Source of the DNA: Erwinia tasmaniensis Et1/99
Lineage (GTDB): Bacteria > Pseudomonadota > Gammaproteobacteria > Enterobacterales > Enterobacteriaceae
Assembly: GCF_000026185.1 (NCBI RefSeq)
Contig: NC_010694.1
Location: 2,914,001-2,978,000, forward strand
Length of the DNA stretch: 64,000 nucleotides
Direction of reading: 5' to 3'
Of this stretch, positions 1-9,382 are shown in pieces (within the stretch, counting starts at the first letter, position 1; each line of letters begins with the position of its first letter). The translations under genes and the position numbers were made by a program. The notes under the pieces are model-generated. The model searched no databases, was not told the origin of the DNA, and saw only the letters and a list, made by a program, of their open reading frames with translations.

Positions 1-835
1 CGCGCTGGTTCGCGCGGGCGACGAGGTGATCTGTTTTGACCCGAGCTACGACAGCTATGCGCCAGCCGTGACGCTGGCAGGCGGCGTGCTGAAGCGCATC
101 GCGTTGCAACCGCCGGCATTCCGCGTCGACTGGCAGGCCTTTAAGGCGCTGCTGTCACCGCGCACCCGGCTGGTTATCCTCAATACGCCGCACAATCCTT
201 CGGCCACCGTCTGGCAGCAGAGCGATTTTAACGCCCTGTGGCAGGCGATTGCCGACCAGCAGATCTACGTGCTTAGCGACGAAGTGTATGAACATATCTG
301 CTTTGACGCCAACGGCCACGCCAGCGTACTGGCGCATCAACAGCTGCGCCAGCGCGCTGTCGCCGTTTCCTCTTTCGGCAAAACCTTTCATATGACCGGC
401 TGGAAAGTGGGTTACTGCGTGGCGCCTGCCGCGATAAGCAGCGAAGTGCGTAAGGTGCATCAATACCTGACCTTTTCGGTGAATACCCCGGCACAGCTGG
501 CGATTGCCGATATGCTGGAGCAGGAACCGGCGCACTACCGCCAACTGCCGGAATTCTACCGCGCGCGCCGTGACCGCTTCGTGCAGGCGCTGGCGCGCAG
601 CCGTTTCAAGCTGCTGCCCTGTGAAGGCACCTATTTCCTGTTGGCGGACTACAGCGCCATCTCCAGCCTGGACGACGTGGCGTTCTGCCAGTGGCTGACG
701 AAAGAAGCCGGCGTGGCGGCCATTCCGCTGTCGGTCTTCTGCGCTGACGCCTTCCCGCATAAACTTATCCGCCTGTGCTTCGCCAAACGGGAAGCCACGC
801 TGGATGCCGCCGCGGAGCGCCTGTGTCAACTTTAA
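1..835 (+). CDS. ybdL: methionine/glutamine-type PLP aminotransferase, YbdL-like (5' end outside window)
   Basis: The reading frame is open from base 2, so the N-terminal third of this class I/II aminotransferase lies upstream of the window. The visible part carries the PLP-lysine motif SSFGKTFHMTGWKVGY, with the Schiff-base lysine in SFGK, and the conserved VHQYLTFSVNTPAQ and PHKLIRLCFAK segments typical of YbdL. YbdL-family enzymes transaminate methionine and some aromatic or histidine substrates using 2-oxo acids. The stop overlaps the start of yafV by 13 bases, so the two are co-translated. The pairing of an aminotransferase with an omega-amidase suggests glutamine-coupled transamination, because the amidase clears the 2-oxoglutaramate-type product. 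The family call is secure; the in vivo substrate is inferred. Confidence 0.9.
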   Translation, partial: ALVRAGDEVICFDPSYDSYAPAVTLAGGVLKRIALQPPAFRVDWQAFKALLSPRTRLVILNTPHNPSATVWQQSDFNALWQAIADQQIYVLSDEVYEHICFDANGHASVLAHQQLRQRAVAVSSFGKTFHMTGWKVGYCVAPAAISSEVRKVHQYLTFSVNTPAQLAIADMLEQEPAHYRQLPEFYRARRDRFVQALARSRFKLLPCEGTYFLLADYSAISSLDDVAFCQWLTKEAGVAAIPLSVFCADAFPHKLIRLCFAKREATLDAAAERLCQL

Positions 836-1596
836 AACTGAGCGTATTACAGCAGCCGCTGGTATGGATGGACGGCGCGGCGAATCTGCGCTTTTTCGAC
901 GGGCTGCTGGCGGATATCCACCGGCGTGACCTGATCGTGCTGCCGGAGATGTTTACCAGCGGTTTTGCGATGGAAGCCGCTGAACGTTCGCTGCCACAGC
1001 CAGAGGTGGTTGCCTGGTTACGGGAAAAGGCACGGGCGGCGGATGCCATGATCGCCGGCAGCGCGGCCATCCGCACAGAACACGGCGCGGTGAACCGTTT
1101 CTTTCTGGTGGAGCCTGCGGGTACTGTGCATCACTACGACAAGCGCCACCTGTTCCGCATGGCGGGTGAGCATCAGCACTATCTGGCGGGCAGCCGCCGT
1201 GAGATCGTCACCTGGCGCGGCTGGCGAATTTTACCCCAGGTGTGTTACGACCTGCGCTTTCCGGTGTTCTCGCGTAATCAGAATGACTACGACTTAGCGC
1301 TGTACGTGGCCAACTGGCCGGCCGCACGCGCGCTGCACTGGCAGGTATTGTTGCAGGCGCGGGCGATTGAGAACCAGGCGTACATCGCCGGATGCAACCG
1401 CGTCGGCAGCGACGGTAACGGGCATCAGTACAGCGGCGACAGCCGCATTATCAGCCCACAGGGTGAGATGCTGGCGGCCGGAGAAGCCCATCAGCCCGCG
1501 CGCCTCGACGCCGACCTCTCGCTGGACGCGTTGCGCGACTACCGCACGCGCTTCCCGGCATGGCGCGATGCCGACCGCTTTAGCCTGCCGGAGTAA
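823..1596 (+). CDS. yafV: omega-amidase YafV (nitrilase superfamily)
   Basis: A 257-residue carbon-nitrogen hydrolase of the same length as E. coli YafV. I chose the GTG at 823 because family similarity starts at STLKLSVLQQPLVWMDG and a GCGGAG-like ribosome site precedes it; the open frame reaches further back to 775, but that part lies inside the aminotransferase. The nitrilase triad is visible as Glu42 (LPEMFTSGF), Lys107 (YDKRHLF) and Cys141 (CYDLRFPVF). The enzyme hydrolyses 2-oxoglutaramate/2-oxosuccinamate-type omega-amides to the oxo acid and ammonia in the cytoplasm. It overlaps ybdL at its 5' end and its last 17 bases overlap the convergent hpxP. Confidence 0.93.
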   Translation: MSTLKLSVLQQPLVWMDGAANLRFFDGLLADIHRRDLIVLPEMFTSGFAMEAAERSLPQPEVVAWLREKARAADAMIAGSAAIRTEHGAVNRFFLVEPAGTVHHYDKRHLFRMAGEHQHYLAGSRREIVTWRGWRILPQVCYDLRFPVFSRNQNDYDLALYVANWPAARALHWQVLLQARAIENQAYIAGCNRVGSDGNGHQYSGDSRIISPQGEMLAAGEAHQPARLDADLSLDALRDYRTRFPAWRDADRFSLPE

Positions 1597-2905
1597 TCAC
1601 CTTTTCGGCATGCGGGGCTTTTACCCGATTAAACAGCAGGTTCAGCGTCACCGACACCAGGCAGGCCGCGCTGATACCGGAATGGAAGATGGTGCGAACC
1701 CAGCCGGGGAACTGATCGTAGAACGACGGCATCACGATCGGGATCATGCCGAAAGCAATCGACGTGGCGACAATCACCAGATTCATATTGTCCTTATAGT
1801 CGACCTTCGCCAGCGTGCGGATACCGCTGGCCGCCACGGTGCCAAACAGCACCACGCCAGCCCCGCCGAGCACCGGCATCGGGATTGCGGCCACCACGCG
1901 TCCGAGTAGCGGGAAAAAGCCGAGCAGCACCAGGATCACGCCCCCCGCCGCCACGACAAAACGGCTTTTTACCCCGGTCATCGCCACCAGCCCGATATTC
2001 TGGGCAAACGCACTCTGCGGGAAGGAGTTAAACAACGGGGCCAGCGCGCTGGTCAACATATCGGCACGCAGCCCACGGGTAATGCGCTTGCCGTCCACCT
2101 CGCTGCCAATAATGTCGCTAACGGCGAGCAGGCCTGCGGTGGTTTCCGTCAGCAGCACCAGTACGATCAGCGTCATCGACACAATCGCCGCCACGTCAAA
2201 TACCGGCATGCCAAAGTTCAGCATGCCCGGCAGCGCCAGCCATTGCCCCTGTGCCACCGCACTAAAGTCGGCCTGGCCGGTGAACAGCGCAATCACCGTT
2301 CCTACCGCCATCGCCAGCAGTACTGCCAGCCGTTTAATTGCCGCACTGCCCACGCGGTTAAATAGCAGCACCAGCGCCAGCGTCAGCGCCGCCAGGCCAA
2401 TATGATGAGGCGATCCCCAGCCGGGTAACTGCGGGCTGCCCCCCATCGCCCAGCGTGCCGCGACCGGCATCAGCGACAGGCCGATCACGGCGATCACCGT
2501 GCCGGTCACCAGCGGCGGGAAGAAGCGAATAATATGGGCAAACAGCGGCGCGATCAGCAGGCCGATCAGCGACGAGGCGATAATCGCGCCAAACACCACC
2601 GGCAAACCGCCGCCGCCGGTCACCAGCGTGACCATGGTGGCCACACCGGCAAAAGAGACGCCCTGCACCAGCGGCAGGCGCGCACCGAATCCCGGCAGGC
2701 CCAGCGCCTGGAGCAGCGTGGCGCAGCCGCTGACAAACAGCGCGGCGGTCACCAGCATGCCCAGCTGGCTGGCATTCAGCCCGGCGGCGGCGCCAATAAT
2801 CAACGGCGGGGCAATAATGCCGCCGTACATAGTCAGTACATGTTGCAAACCCCAGGCAAAAGCTTTGCCTGCCGGATAACGCGTATCTTCTGGCCTGACG
2901 CTCAT
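1580..2905 (-). CDS. hpxP: NCS2-family purine permease, probable urate/xanthine transporter HpxP
   Basis: A 441-residue polytopic membrane protein of the nucleobase:cation symporter-2 family. It has about a dozen hydrophobic segments, starting with LQHVLTMYGGIIAPPLIIG near residues 21-39, the loop PPLVTGTVI, and the NCS2 signature QNIGLVAMTGV in the second half. It is the last gene of the 9123-1580 operon, 32 bases after hpxT, which argues for uptake of urate or a closely related purine as the entry point of the pathway. Its 3' end overlaps the convergent yafV by 17 bases. Xanthine or uracil cannot be excluded as substrates from sequence alone. The symbol follows Klebsiella hpxPQT, where the permease accompanies the same two enzymes. 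Confidence 0.85.
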   Translation of the reverse strand: MSVRPEDTRYPAGKAFAWGLQHVLTMYGGIIAPPLIIGAAAGLNASQLGMLVTAALFVSGCATLLQALGLPGFGARLPLVQGVSFAGVATMVTLVTGGGGLPVVFGAIIASSLIGLLIAPLFAHIIRFFPPLVTGTVIAVIGLSLMPVAARWAMGGSPQLPGWGSPHHIGLAALTLALVLLFNRVGSAAIKRLAVLLAMAVGTVIALFTGQADFSAVAQGQWLALPGMLNFGMPVFDVAAIVSMTLIVLVLLTETTAGLLAVSDIIGSEVDGKRITRGLRADMLTSALAPLFNSFPQSAFAQNIGLVAMTGVKSRFVVAAGGVILVLLGFFPLLGRVVAAIPMPVLGGAGVVLFGTVAASGIRTLAKVDYKDNMNLVIVATSIAFGMIPIVMPSFYDQFPGWVRTIFHSGISAACLVSVTLNLLFNRVKAPHAEKVITPAG

Positions 2906-2937
2906 AGGTTGCTGCCTTCTGTTGGTTTATCGCCCGA

Positions 2938-3273
2938 TCAGCTGCCGCGGTAGGTTGACCAGGACCAGGGGGAGATCAAAAAAGGTAAGTGGTAATGGCC
3001 GCCGTGTGCCGCGATAGCGAAATCAATTTGCGCCGTGACATACAGTGCATCACGCCCTCCGGCGGCAAAGTAATCGCCAATCGCCGCCGTCAGACGGTAG
3101 TGCCCGGCGGCCAGCGCCTGCGGCGTCAGATCGCCCAGACGGCCGTCGGCGTTGGTCACGCCCTGTGCCAGCGGCAGCCAGTCGTCAGCGTTCTTCTGCT
3201 CAAGCCGGATGGCGACCCCGGCGGCCGGTTTTCCCAGCGCGGTATCAAGAATATGCGTACTGATGGTGCTCAC
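2938..3273 (-). CDS. hpxT: 5-hydroxyisourate hydrolase (transthyretin-like)
   Basis: A 111-residue transthyretin-related protein that hydrolyses 5-hydroxyisourate to OHCU, the first step after urate oxidation. It begins with STHILDTALGKPAAGV, where His7 is a catalytic residue, and ends with the family-defining C-terminal YRGS tetrapeptide. There is no signal peptide, so it is cytoplasmic. The ATG overlaps the end of hpxQ by 4 bases, so the two consecutive enzymes are translationally coupled. The length and both sequence ends match the HIU hydrolase family exactly. Confidence 0.95.
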   Translation of the reverse strand: MSTISTHILDTALGKPAAGVAIRLEQKNADDWLPLAQGVTNADGRLGDLTPQALAAGHYRLTAAIGDYFAAGGRDALYVTAQIDFAIAAHGGHYHLPFLISPWSWSTYRGS

Positions 3274-3764
3274 AGAAAAGTCTCCTTCAGGCGTAATAAG
3301 GTGATTTCGCGCAGCTGATGGAGAGCTTCCCGCTGCTCCTGCGGCGCCTCGTTTTGCAGACGACGTTGCAGCTCAGCCAGCATTTGCTCGCCGCTGCGCC
3401 CTTTGGCGCGGATCAAAAACACCCGGCCAAAACGCCGTTCGTAGGCGGCATTGCACGCCGCCAGCGCCTGCGTCAGCAATGCATCCGCTTCATTCACCTC
3501 GCCCTGTTCCTGGCGAGACAGCTGCGCCTCTTTGCCAGCACCCGCCGCACGTTCGCCAATACGCGGATGCGCGGATAGCGCCCGGGAAAGCGCCACACCG
3601 TCCCACCTTTGCGCCAGGCCGTCAGCAACGACCAGCAGCGCATCCAGCGAACGCCAGGGGCGCGCCGCCACCAGCGAGGCGATCCAGTCCGGCAGAGCGA
3701 CACAGTGGGCAATCGCCTGCTGCGCTTCGGCGGCGCTGGCCTGATTAAACTCGTCCAGATTCAT
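3270..3764 (-). CDS. hpxQ: OHCU decarboxylase
   Basis: A 164-residue 2-oxo-4-hydroxy-4-carboxy-5-ureidoimidazoline decarboxylase, which makes (S)-allantoin stereospecifically from OHCU. The catalytic His66 lies in AHPRIGE and the partner Glu86 in SRQEQGEV. The distal NAAYERRFGRVFLIRAKGRS block is the most conserved part of the family. It overlaps hpxK (4 bases) upstream and hpxT (4 bases) downstream. The start gives the normal family length. Confidence 0.95.
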   Translation of the reverse strand: MNLDEFNQASAAEAQQAIAHCVALPDWIASLVAARPWRSLDALLVVADGLAQRWDGVALSRALSAHPRIGERAAGAGKEAQLSRQEQGEVNEADALLTQALAACNAAYERRFGRVFLIRAKGRSGEQMLAELQRRLQNEAPQEQREALHQLREITLLRLKETFL

Positions 3765-5020
3765 TTTCCCGCCACCTCACTCACCACCTGCACCCAGGCC
3801 TGGAGTGCTTTTGCCACATCCGCCACCGCCACCGACTCGGCCGGATGATGGCTGATACCGCGATCGCAGCGCACAAACAGCATGCCCACCGGCCAGCGCT
3901 CCGCAATGGCAATCGCATCGTGCCCCGCGCCGCTCGGCAGCGACAGGCTGCGCCCCTGCACCGCCGTCACCGCGCGCGTCAGGGCGCTTTGCAGCGCCTC
4001 ATCGCAGCGCGTGGCCGGGATCTGGTAGTATTCGTCCGCGCTGAAACTGAGGCCGCGCCGTTGGGCAATGGCCTCAGCGTGGGAAAGCAGCTCGGAAAGC
4101 AGTTCCCCCAGCGCCTGATCCTGTGGGCCACGCACGTCGAGGGTCAGAGCGACCTCTCCGGGGATCACGTTGACCGCGCCGGGCTGGCACTGCAACGTGC
4201 CGACCGTTGCCACCAGCTGCGGGTCGTGCTGCGGGGTGCGCCGTTCAATAAACATCATCCACTCGGCGGCGGCGGCCAGCGCGTCTTTACGGTGGCTCAT
4301 CGGTACCGTACCGGCATGCCCGGCCTCGCCGACAAAGCGGCAGTTGAGGCGACGCGCGCCGTTGATCGCCGTCACCACGCCCAGCGCCAGCTGCTCCTGC
4401 TCCAGCACCGGGCCCTGCTCAATATGCAGCTCAAGGTAGGCGACAAAATCCTCGACGTCACGCGCCGCCTGCCAGATGCGCCCGGCATTTAGCCCGCAAT
4501 CCTTCATCGCCTGCGCCACGGTAATGCTGTTACCGTCCGGGTGCGTCACCCAGCTTTCCGGCCAGGTTCCGGTCAGACCCCGGCTGCCGAGCAGGGTAAT
4601 GCCAAAACGCGTGCCCTCTTCGTCGGCAAAACCGATAATCTCAATCGCCAGCGGCAGCCGTTCACCGCGATCGTGCAGAAACTGCACGGCTTCAATCGCC
4701 GCCAGCACGCCAAGCATGCCGTCGTAGCGCCCGGCGTTGCGCACGGTATCGAGATGAGAGCCCAGCAGCAGCGCCTTCGCATCCGGCCGCTGCCCTTCAT
4801 AGCGGCCACAGATATTGCCCACGCCGTCCTGCCACACCTGCATCCCCGCCGCCTGCATCCACTTAGCGACCAGCGCATTGGCGCGCAGATGCTCCGGCGA
4901 CAGATAAACGCGGGTCAGGTATTGCGGAGTTTCACTGATTTCTGCCAGCGCATCGCAGCGGGCCATCACGCGATCGGCCGCCGCCGCCGCCATCGGGGCA
5001 TTCATCAGGCAGTCGCTCAT
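3761..5020 (-). CDS. hpxK: allantoate amidohydrolase HpxK (M20/Zn-dependent)
   Basis: A 419-residue M20-family amidohydrolase of the allantoate amidohydrolase/N-carbamoyl-amino-acid hydrolase group. The dinuclear metal ligands appear in order: His89 in GSHLDTV, Asp100 in GRYDG, Glu135 in FADEEGTRFG, His199 in ELHIEQGPVLE, and a distal His in SGAGHDA. GHAGTVPM belongs to the dimerisation/substrate domain. Allantoate is converted to ureidoglycine with release of ammonia and carbon dioxide. It sits directly after hpxJ (1-base overlap), the order seen in Klebsiella hpxJ-hpxK, which favours this over ureidopropionase or hydantoin-derived substrates. Confidence 0.9.
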   Translation of the reverse strand: MSDCLMNAPMAAAAADRVMARCDALAEISETPQYLTRVYLSPEHLRANALVAKWMQAAGMQVWQDGVGNICGRYEGQRPDAKALLLGSHLDTVRNAGRYDGMLGVLAAIEAVQFLHDRGERLPLAIEIIGFADEEGTRFGITLLGSRGLTGTWPESWVTHPDGNSITVAQAMKDCGLNAGRIWQAARDVEDFVAYLELHIEQGPVLEQEQLALGVVTAINGARRLNCRFVGEAGHAGTVPMSHRKDALAAAAEWMMFIERRTPQHDPQLVATVGTLQCQPGAVNVIPGEVALTLDVRGPQDQALGELLSELLSHAEAIAQRRGLSFSADEYYQIPATRCDEALQSALTRAVTAVQGRSLSLPSGAGHDAIAIAERWPVGMLFVRCDRGISHHPAESVAVADVAKALQAWVQVVSEVAGK

Positions 5021-6255
5021 CAGCAGCTCCCGCGATAGTGGTCCCAGGCGGCCTGTAGCGCAGCCCCCTGCATGGTGCGGAAACCAAGATGGGTCAGCAC
5101 CGACTCCAGCGCGCTTAGCGTCAGCATCACGCAGTCTTTGCGCGCGTTGTAGCCCATGGTGCCAATACGCCAGACCTTGCCAACCAGCGGGCCGAATGAG
5201 GTGCCGATTTCAATGCCGAAATCTTCCAGCATCAGCTGGCGCACCTGCTCGCCATCAATACCGGCCGGGATCATCACGCCAAGCACGTTATTCATTTTAT
5301 GTTTCAGGTCGCCGAAGGTTTCCAGCCCCATGCCCTGTATGCCTTTCAGCATGGCGTCACCGTGCAGCTTATGGCGGGCGATGCCGTTATCCAGCCCTTC
5401 TTCCAGGATCAGGCGGGCGCATTCGCGCGCGCCGTACAGCGCGCTGGTGGCTTCGGTATGATGATTAAGGCGTTCCGGCCCCCAGTAATCCATGATCATG
5501 CCGAGATCGAAATAGTTGGAGTAGATCATTTCGTCCTCACCGTCCTGGTGAGCCGCAGTGCGGATCCCGGCCTCCACACATTTGCGCTGGCGGATGGCCG
5601 CTTCCATTGCCGGGCTGAGCGTGATCGGGGATGTCCCGGACGGGCCGCCGAGGCATTTCTGCATCCCGACCGACACCGCATCCAGCCCCCAGCCATCGGT
5701 TTCCAGCACGTTACCGGCCAGCGAGGCGGTGGCATCGGTATAGAACAGCACGCCATATTGGCGACAGATCGCCCCCAGTTCTTCCAGCGGTTGCAGCATG
5801 GTCGTGGAGGTGTCGCCCTGCACCGTCAACAGCAGGCGCGGCTTCACGCGCTTAATCGCATCCTCGATGCGGTCCGGGGTAAACACTTCACCCCAGGGCA
5901 CCTCAATGGTGTGCACCTCGGCACGGCAGCGGCGGGCAATTTCGCACAGCAGATGGCCGAAACGGCCGAATACCGGCACCAGCACCTTATCGCCGGGGCG
6001 GATGGCGGAGAGCAGAATAGACTCAATGCCGGCGCGTGAGGTGCCGTCGACAAGCAGCGTCCAGCGGTTTTCAGTGCGGAATACCGCACGATACAGCGCC
6101 ATCACCTCATTCATATACTGGGTCATCGCCGGATCGTACTGGCCAAGCAGCTGGCTCGACATGGCGCGCAGCACGCGCGGATCGGCGTTAATCGGCCCCG
6201 GCCCCATCAGCAGGCGCTGCGGCGGATTGATTGGCGAATAGTTTGATAAGTCCAT
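5020..6255 (-). CDS. hpxJ: (S)-ureidoglycine--glyoxylate aminotransferase HpxJ
   Basis: A 411-residue class V PLP aminotransferase of the alanine-glyoxylate/PucG type. The N-terminal RLLMGPGPINADPRVLRAM block and the PLP lysine Lys200 in SVGMQKCLGGPSG are characteristic. The enzyme transfers the amino group of unstable ureidoglycine to glyoxylate or another 2-oxo acid, giving oxalurate. The stop shares a base with the hpxK start. It is cytoplasmic and part of the sigma-54-preceded operon; a 32-base gap separates it from the upstream ABC ATPase. A plain serine- or alanine-glyoxylate aminotransferase is the alternative, but the neighbours make the ureidoglycine assignment strong. Confidence 0.9.
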   Translation of the reverse strand: MDLSNYSPINPPQRLLMGPGPINADPRVLRAMSSQLLGQYDPAMTQYMNEVMALYRAVFRTENRWTLLVDGTSRAGIESILLSAIRPGDKVLVPVFGRFGHLLCEIARRCRAEVHTIEVPWGEVFTPDRIEDAIKRVKPRLLLTVQGDTSTTMLQPLEELGAICRQYGVLFYTDATASLAGNVLETDGWGLDAVSVGMQKCLGGPSGTSPITLSPAMEAAIRQRKCVEAGIRTAAHQDGEDEMIYSNYFDLGMIMDYWGPERLNHHTEATSALYGARECARLILEEGLDNGIARHKLHGDAMLKGIQGMGLETFGDLKHKMNNVLGVMIPAGIDGEQVRQLMLEDFGIEIGTSFGPLVGKVWRIGTMGYNARKDCVMLTLSALESVLTHLGFRTMQGAALQAAWDHYRGSC

Positions 6256-6287
6256 GCGTTCAGTCCTTCTTGTCAGTCGCGGCGCGC

Positions 6288-7005
<718 letters not shown>

Positions 7006-7025
<20 letters not shown>

Positions 7026-7662
7026 TGAATTTCTTCTCCAGATACTGGCTGTAGCGCGACAGCGGATAACACATCAGGAAATAGCCGAGAGCGACTAACC
7101 CGAAAACCTTAAATGGCTGGTAGGTCACGTTATTGAGGATGGTGCCCGCTTTCGTCAGTTCAATAAAACCGATAATCGAGGCCAGCGCCGTGCCTTTCAC
7201 CACCTGTACGGCAAAGCCAACGGTTGGGGCGATGCCAATACGCAGCGCCTGCGGCAGCACCACGCGAAACAGCGTCTGGCCGGTGCTAAGACCGAGACAG
7301 CGACAGGCTTCCCACTGCCCTTTTGGCAACGCCCTGATGCTGCCGAACCAGATATCCACCAGAAAAGCGCTGGTGTAGCAGGTTAGCGCCAGCGCGGCGG
7401 CGGCCCAGGGCGAGAGATCGATGCCGAACAGCGCCACGCCAAAGAAGGCGAGAAACAGCTGCATCAGCAGCGGCGTCCCCTGAAACAGCTCGACGTAAGC
7501 ACGGATAATGCGGTTCGGCCACACGCGGCCTGCCAGACGCAGTCTCACCAGCGGCAAGGCCACCAGCGTGCCGCCAAAAAACGCCGTCACGGACAGTGCG
7601 ACGGTCCAGCGGGCAGCCAACAGCAGGTTGCGCAGAATGTCCCAGTCGGTAAAGGTGTTCAT
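7006..7662 (-). CDS. amino-acid-type ABC transporter permease (first of pair)
   Basis: An inner-membrane permease of the HisMQ family, 218 residues from the ATG at 7662; a longer reading starting at 7683 is possible, but 7662 gives a one-base TGATG junction with the preceding permease gene. The EAA-type cytoplasmic loop that contacts the ATPase is visible as EACRCLGLSTGQTLFRVVLPQALRI. Several hydrophobic segments flank it, including LNNVTYQPFKVFGLVALGY at the C-terminus. It is translated between the second permease and the ATPase, with overlaps on both sides, so subunits should be made in fixed ratio. Confidence 0.92.
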
Positions 7663-8327
7663 CAGGGCTGCTCTCCAAACCATTTACGGCCTGCCGCCAG
7701 CAGCAGCTGGCGCATGGCAATCGACAGCGCCAGATACATCAGCGTGGTCACCAGGTAGACTTCAAAACTCAAAAAGGTGCGAGACTGGATCAGGTTAGCG
7801 GCAAAGGTCAGCTCTTCATAAGAGACCTGTGACACCACCGATGAGCCGAGCATCACGATAATGCACTGACTGACCAGCGCCGGATAAATACGTTTCAGCG
7901 CCGGAGGCAGCACCACGCGCATAAAGGTCTGTCGGCGCGTCAGTCCGAGCACCCTGCCGGCTTCCCACTGCCCTTTCGGCGTGACCTGAATGCCCGCACG
8001 GATAATTTCGGTGCTGTAGGCCCCCAGGTTAATCAGCATCGCCAGCAGCGCCGCCTCCCCCGCCGTCAGCTTCAGCCCCAGATTGGGCAAGCCGAAGACG
8101 ATAAAGAACAGCTGCACCACAAACGGCGTATTGCGGATCAGCTCGACATAGACGCCCCAGGCGCGACTGAGTAGCGAAGGTCTGCCGCTGCGCAACGCCG
8201 CGCCAAGTATCCCCAGCGCCACGCCGCCCGTCGTCACCATCACCGTCAGCTGAATGGTGACCCACAGTCCGGAAACCAGCTCCGGCCAGTAAGGCCACAG
8301 CGCCGGAAAATTCAGTTGCCCCATCAT
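7662..8327 (-). CDS. amino-acid-type ABC transporter permease (second of pair)
   Basis: A 221-residue HisMQ-family inner-membrane permease. The N-terminal segment LVSGLWVTIQLTVMVTTGG begins the membrane domain, PFVVQLFFIVFGLP is the usual second segment, and the EAA loop is EAGRVLGLTRRQTFMRVVLPPALKR. It lies 10 bases after the substrate-binding protein gene and one base overlaps the next permease. Sequence divergence from the other permease implies a heterodimeric membrane domain. Confidence 0.92.
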   Translation of the reverse strand: MMGQLNFPALWPYWPELVSGLWVTIQLTVMVTTGGVALGILGAALRSGRPSLLSRAWGVYVELIRNTPFVVQLFFIVFGLPNLGLKLTAGEAALLAMLINLGAYSTEIIRAGIQVTPKGQWEAGRVLGLTRRQTFMRVVLPPALKRIYPALVSQCIIVMLGSSVVSQVSYEELTFAANLIQSRTFLSFEVYLVTTLMYLALSIAMRQLLLAAGRKWFGEQP

Positions 8328-8337
8328 CGGTTTACCC

Positions 8338-9123
8338 CTACGCGCCGAGGTCGTTCGGCAGCGGTGCCTTCAACCACTGTTCGGCAAGGCGGTTCAGGGT
8401 TTTGTCTTTTATCGCCCGATCAATCAGCGCGTCCACTTTGGCTTTCAGCGCCGGCTCGCCTTTCTTCAGGCCGATAAAGCACGGCGAATCTTTCAGCGTA
8501 AACTGCGACAGCGGCGCTTTAGCCGCGTTCTGGCGCGCCATCGCCGCGACGACCAGGTTACCGGTGGCAATATACTGCACCTGGCCGGAAAGGTAGGCGG
8601 AAAGCGTGGTGTTATTGTCTTCGTAACGTTTTACCTGCGCGTCTTTTGGCGCCACGCTGGTCAGTACCATATCTTCCACCGCACCGCGGGTCACGCCGAC
8701 GGATTTGCCGCTGAGTTCGGCGGCGTTTTTCAGCGTTCCCTGCTGCGGGCCAAACACGCCGAGGAAGAACGGCGCATAGGCCCGGCTGAAATCAATCACT
8801 TTCTCGCGCTCCGGGTTCTTGCCGAGGCTGGAGATCACCAGATCGACCTTATCGGTTTGCAGGTAAGGCACGCGGTTGGCGCTGGTAACCGGCACCAGCT
8901 GCAATTTTAGTTTCATCTGGCGCGCCAGGTAGTTTGCCATATCAATGTCATAGCCCTGCGGCTGCAAATCGGTACCCACAGAGCCAAACGGCGGGAAGTC
9001 CTGCGGCACGGCAACGCGAAGAACGCCGCGTTTTTCAATGTCCTGTAGCTGGTCGGCGTGCACCATCGTCATTTGAGAGAGCAGCAGCGCGGCGGTCAGT
9101 AATGCCATTAAGCCTTTTTTCAT
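8338..9123 (-). CDS. periplasmic substrate-binding protein of the ureide-linked ABC importer
   Basis: A 261-residue family 3 extracellular solute-binding protein. A Sec signal peptide is clear (MKKGLMALLTAALLLS...VHA, cleavage predicted after residue 23). The mature part starts DQLQDIEKRGVLRVAVPQDFPPFGSV, with the family motif GYDIDMANYLARQMKLKLQLVPV and a DLVISSLGKNPEREKVIDFSRAY ligand-site block. It is the first gene of the 9123-1580 operon, 53 bases downstream of the sigma-54 -12 box. The importer probably captures a nitrogenous compound that feeds the same pathway. The ligand is not deducible from sequence. Confidence 0.92.
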   Translation of the reverse strand: MKKGLMALLTAALLLSQMTMVHADQLQDIEKRGVLRVAVPQDFPPFGSVGTDLQPQGYDIDMANYLARQMKLKLQLVPVTSANRVPYLQTDKVDLVISSLGKNPEREKVIDFSRAYAPFFLGVFGPQQGTLKNAAELSGKSVGVTRGAVEDMVLTSVAPKDAQVKRYEDNNTTLSAYLSGQVQYIATGNLVVAAMARQNAAKAPLSQFTLKDSPCFIGLKKGEPALKAKVDALIDRAIKDKTLNRLAEQWLKAPLPNDLGA

Positions 9124-9175
9124 TTTTCTTCCCCGATAAATAAACCATGAAACGAAAGATTCTTAAAGAACTTAA

Positions 9176-9192
9176 TTGCAACTAATGTGCCA
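9176..9192 (-). promoter_or_regulatory. sigma-54 (-24/-12) promoter of the hpx/ABC operon
   Basis: Read on the minus strand, the sequence is TGGCAC-ATTAG-TTGCAA, matching the sigma-54 consensus TGGCAC-N5-TTGCA at every defined position. It points towards the binding-protein start at 9123, with a predicted transcription start near 9165. This is direct sequence evidence for RpoN-dependent expression. Confidence 0.88.
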
Positions 9193-9344
9193 TCACGATA
9201 TGCGCTGCGTTATTTTCATCAGGCGGAACCTAACCTGGTGATTCAATAGCATTCCTGACGATAACAGAAGGAGATAGCACCCGTGACGCGCCGTAATGTC
9301 AGCGCTGAAAGCAGGAAAATAGCCCGAAAAAATGCGGACGCTCA

Positions 9345-9379
9345 CGCACCAAAACAATGCAAAGCACCACGCTGGTGCC
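9345..9379. promoter_or_regulatory. tandem NtrC-type activator sites
   Basis: GCACC-ACGCT-GGTGC at 9364-9378 is a perfect dyad matching the NtrC consensus TGCACC-N5-GGTGCA over its core. Immediately beside it, GCACC-AAAAC-AATGCA (9346-9361) is a weaker second site. They lie about 155-190 bp upstream of the sigma-54 promoter, a normal enhancer distance, just after the RpiR-family gene. NtrC binding is inferred from the match. Confidence 0.78.
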
Positions 9380-9382
9380 CCA

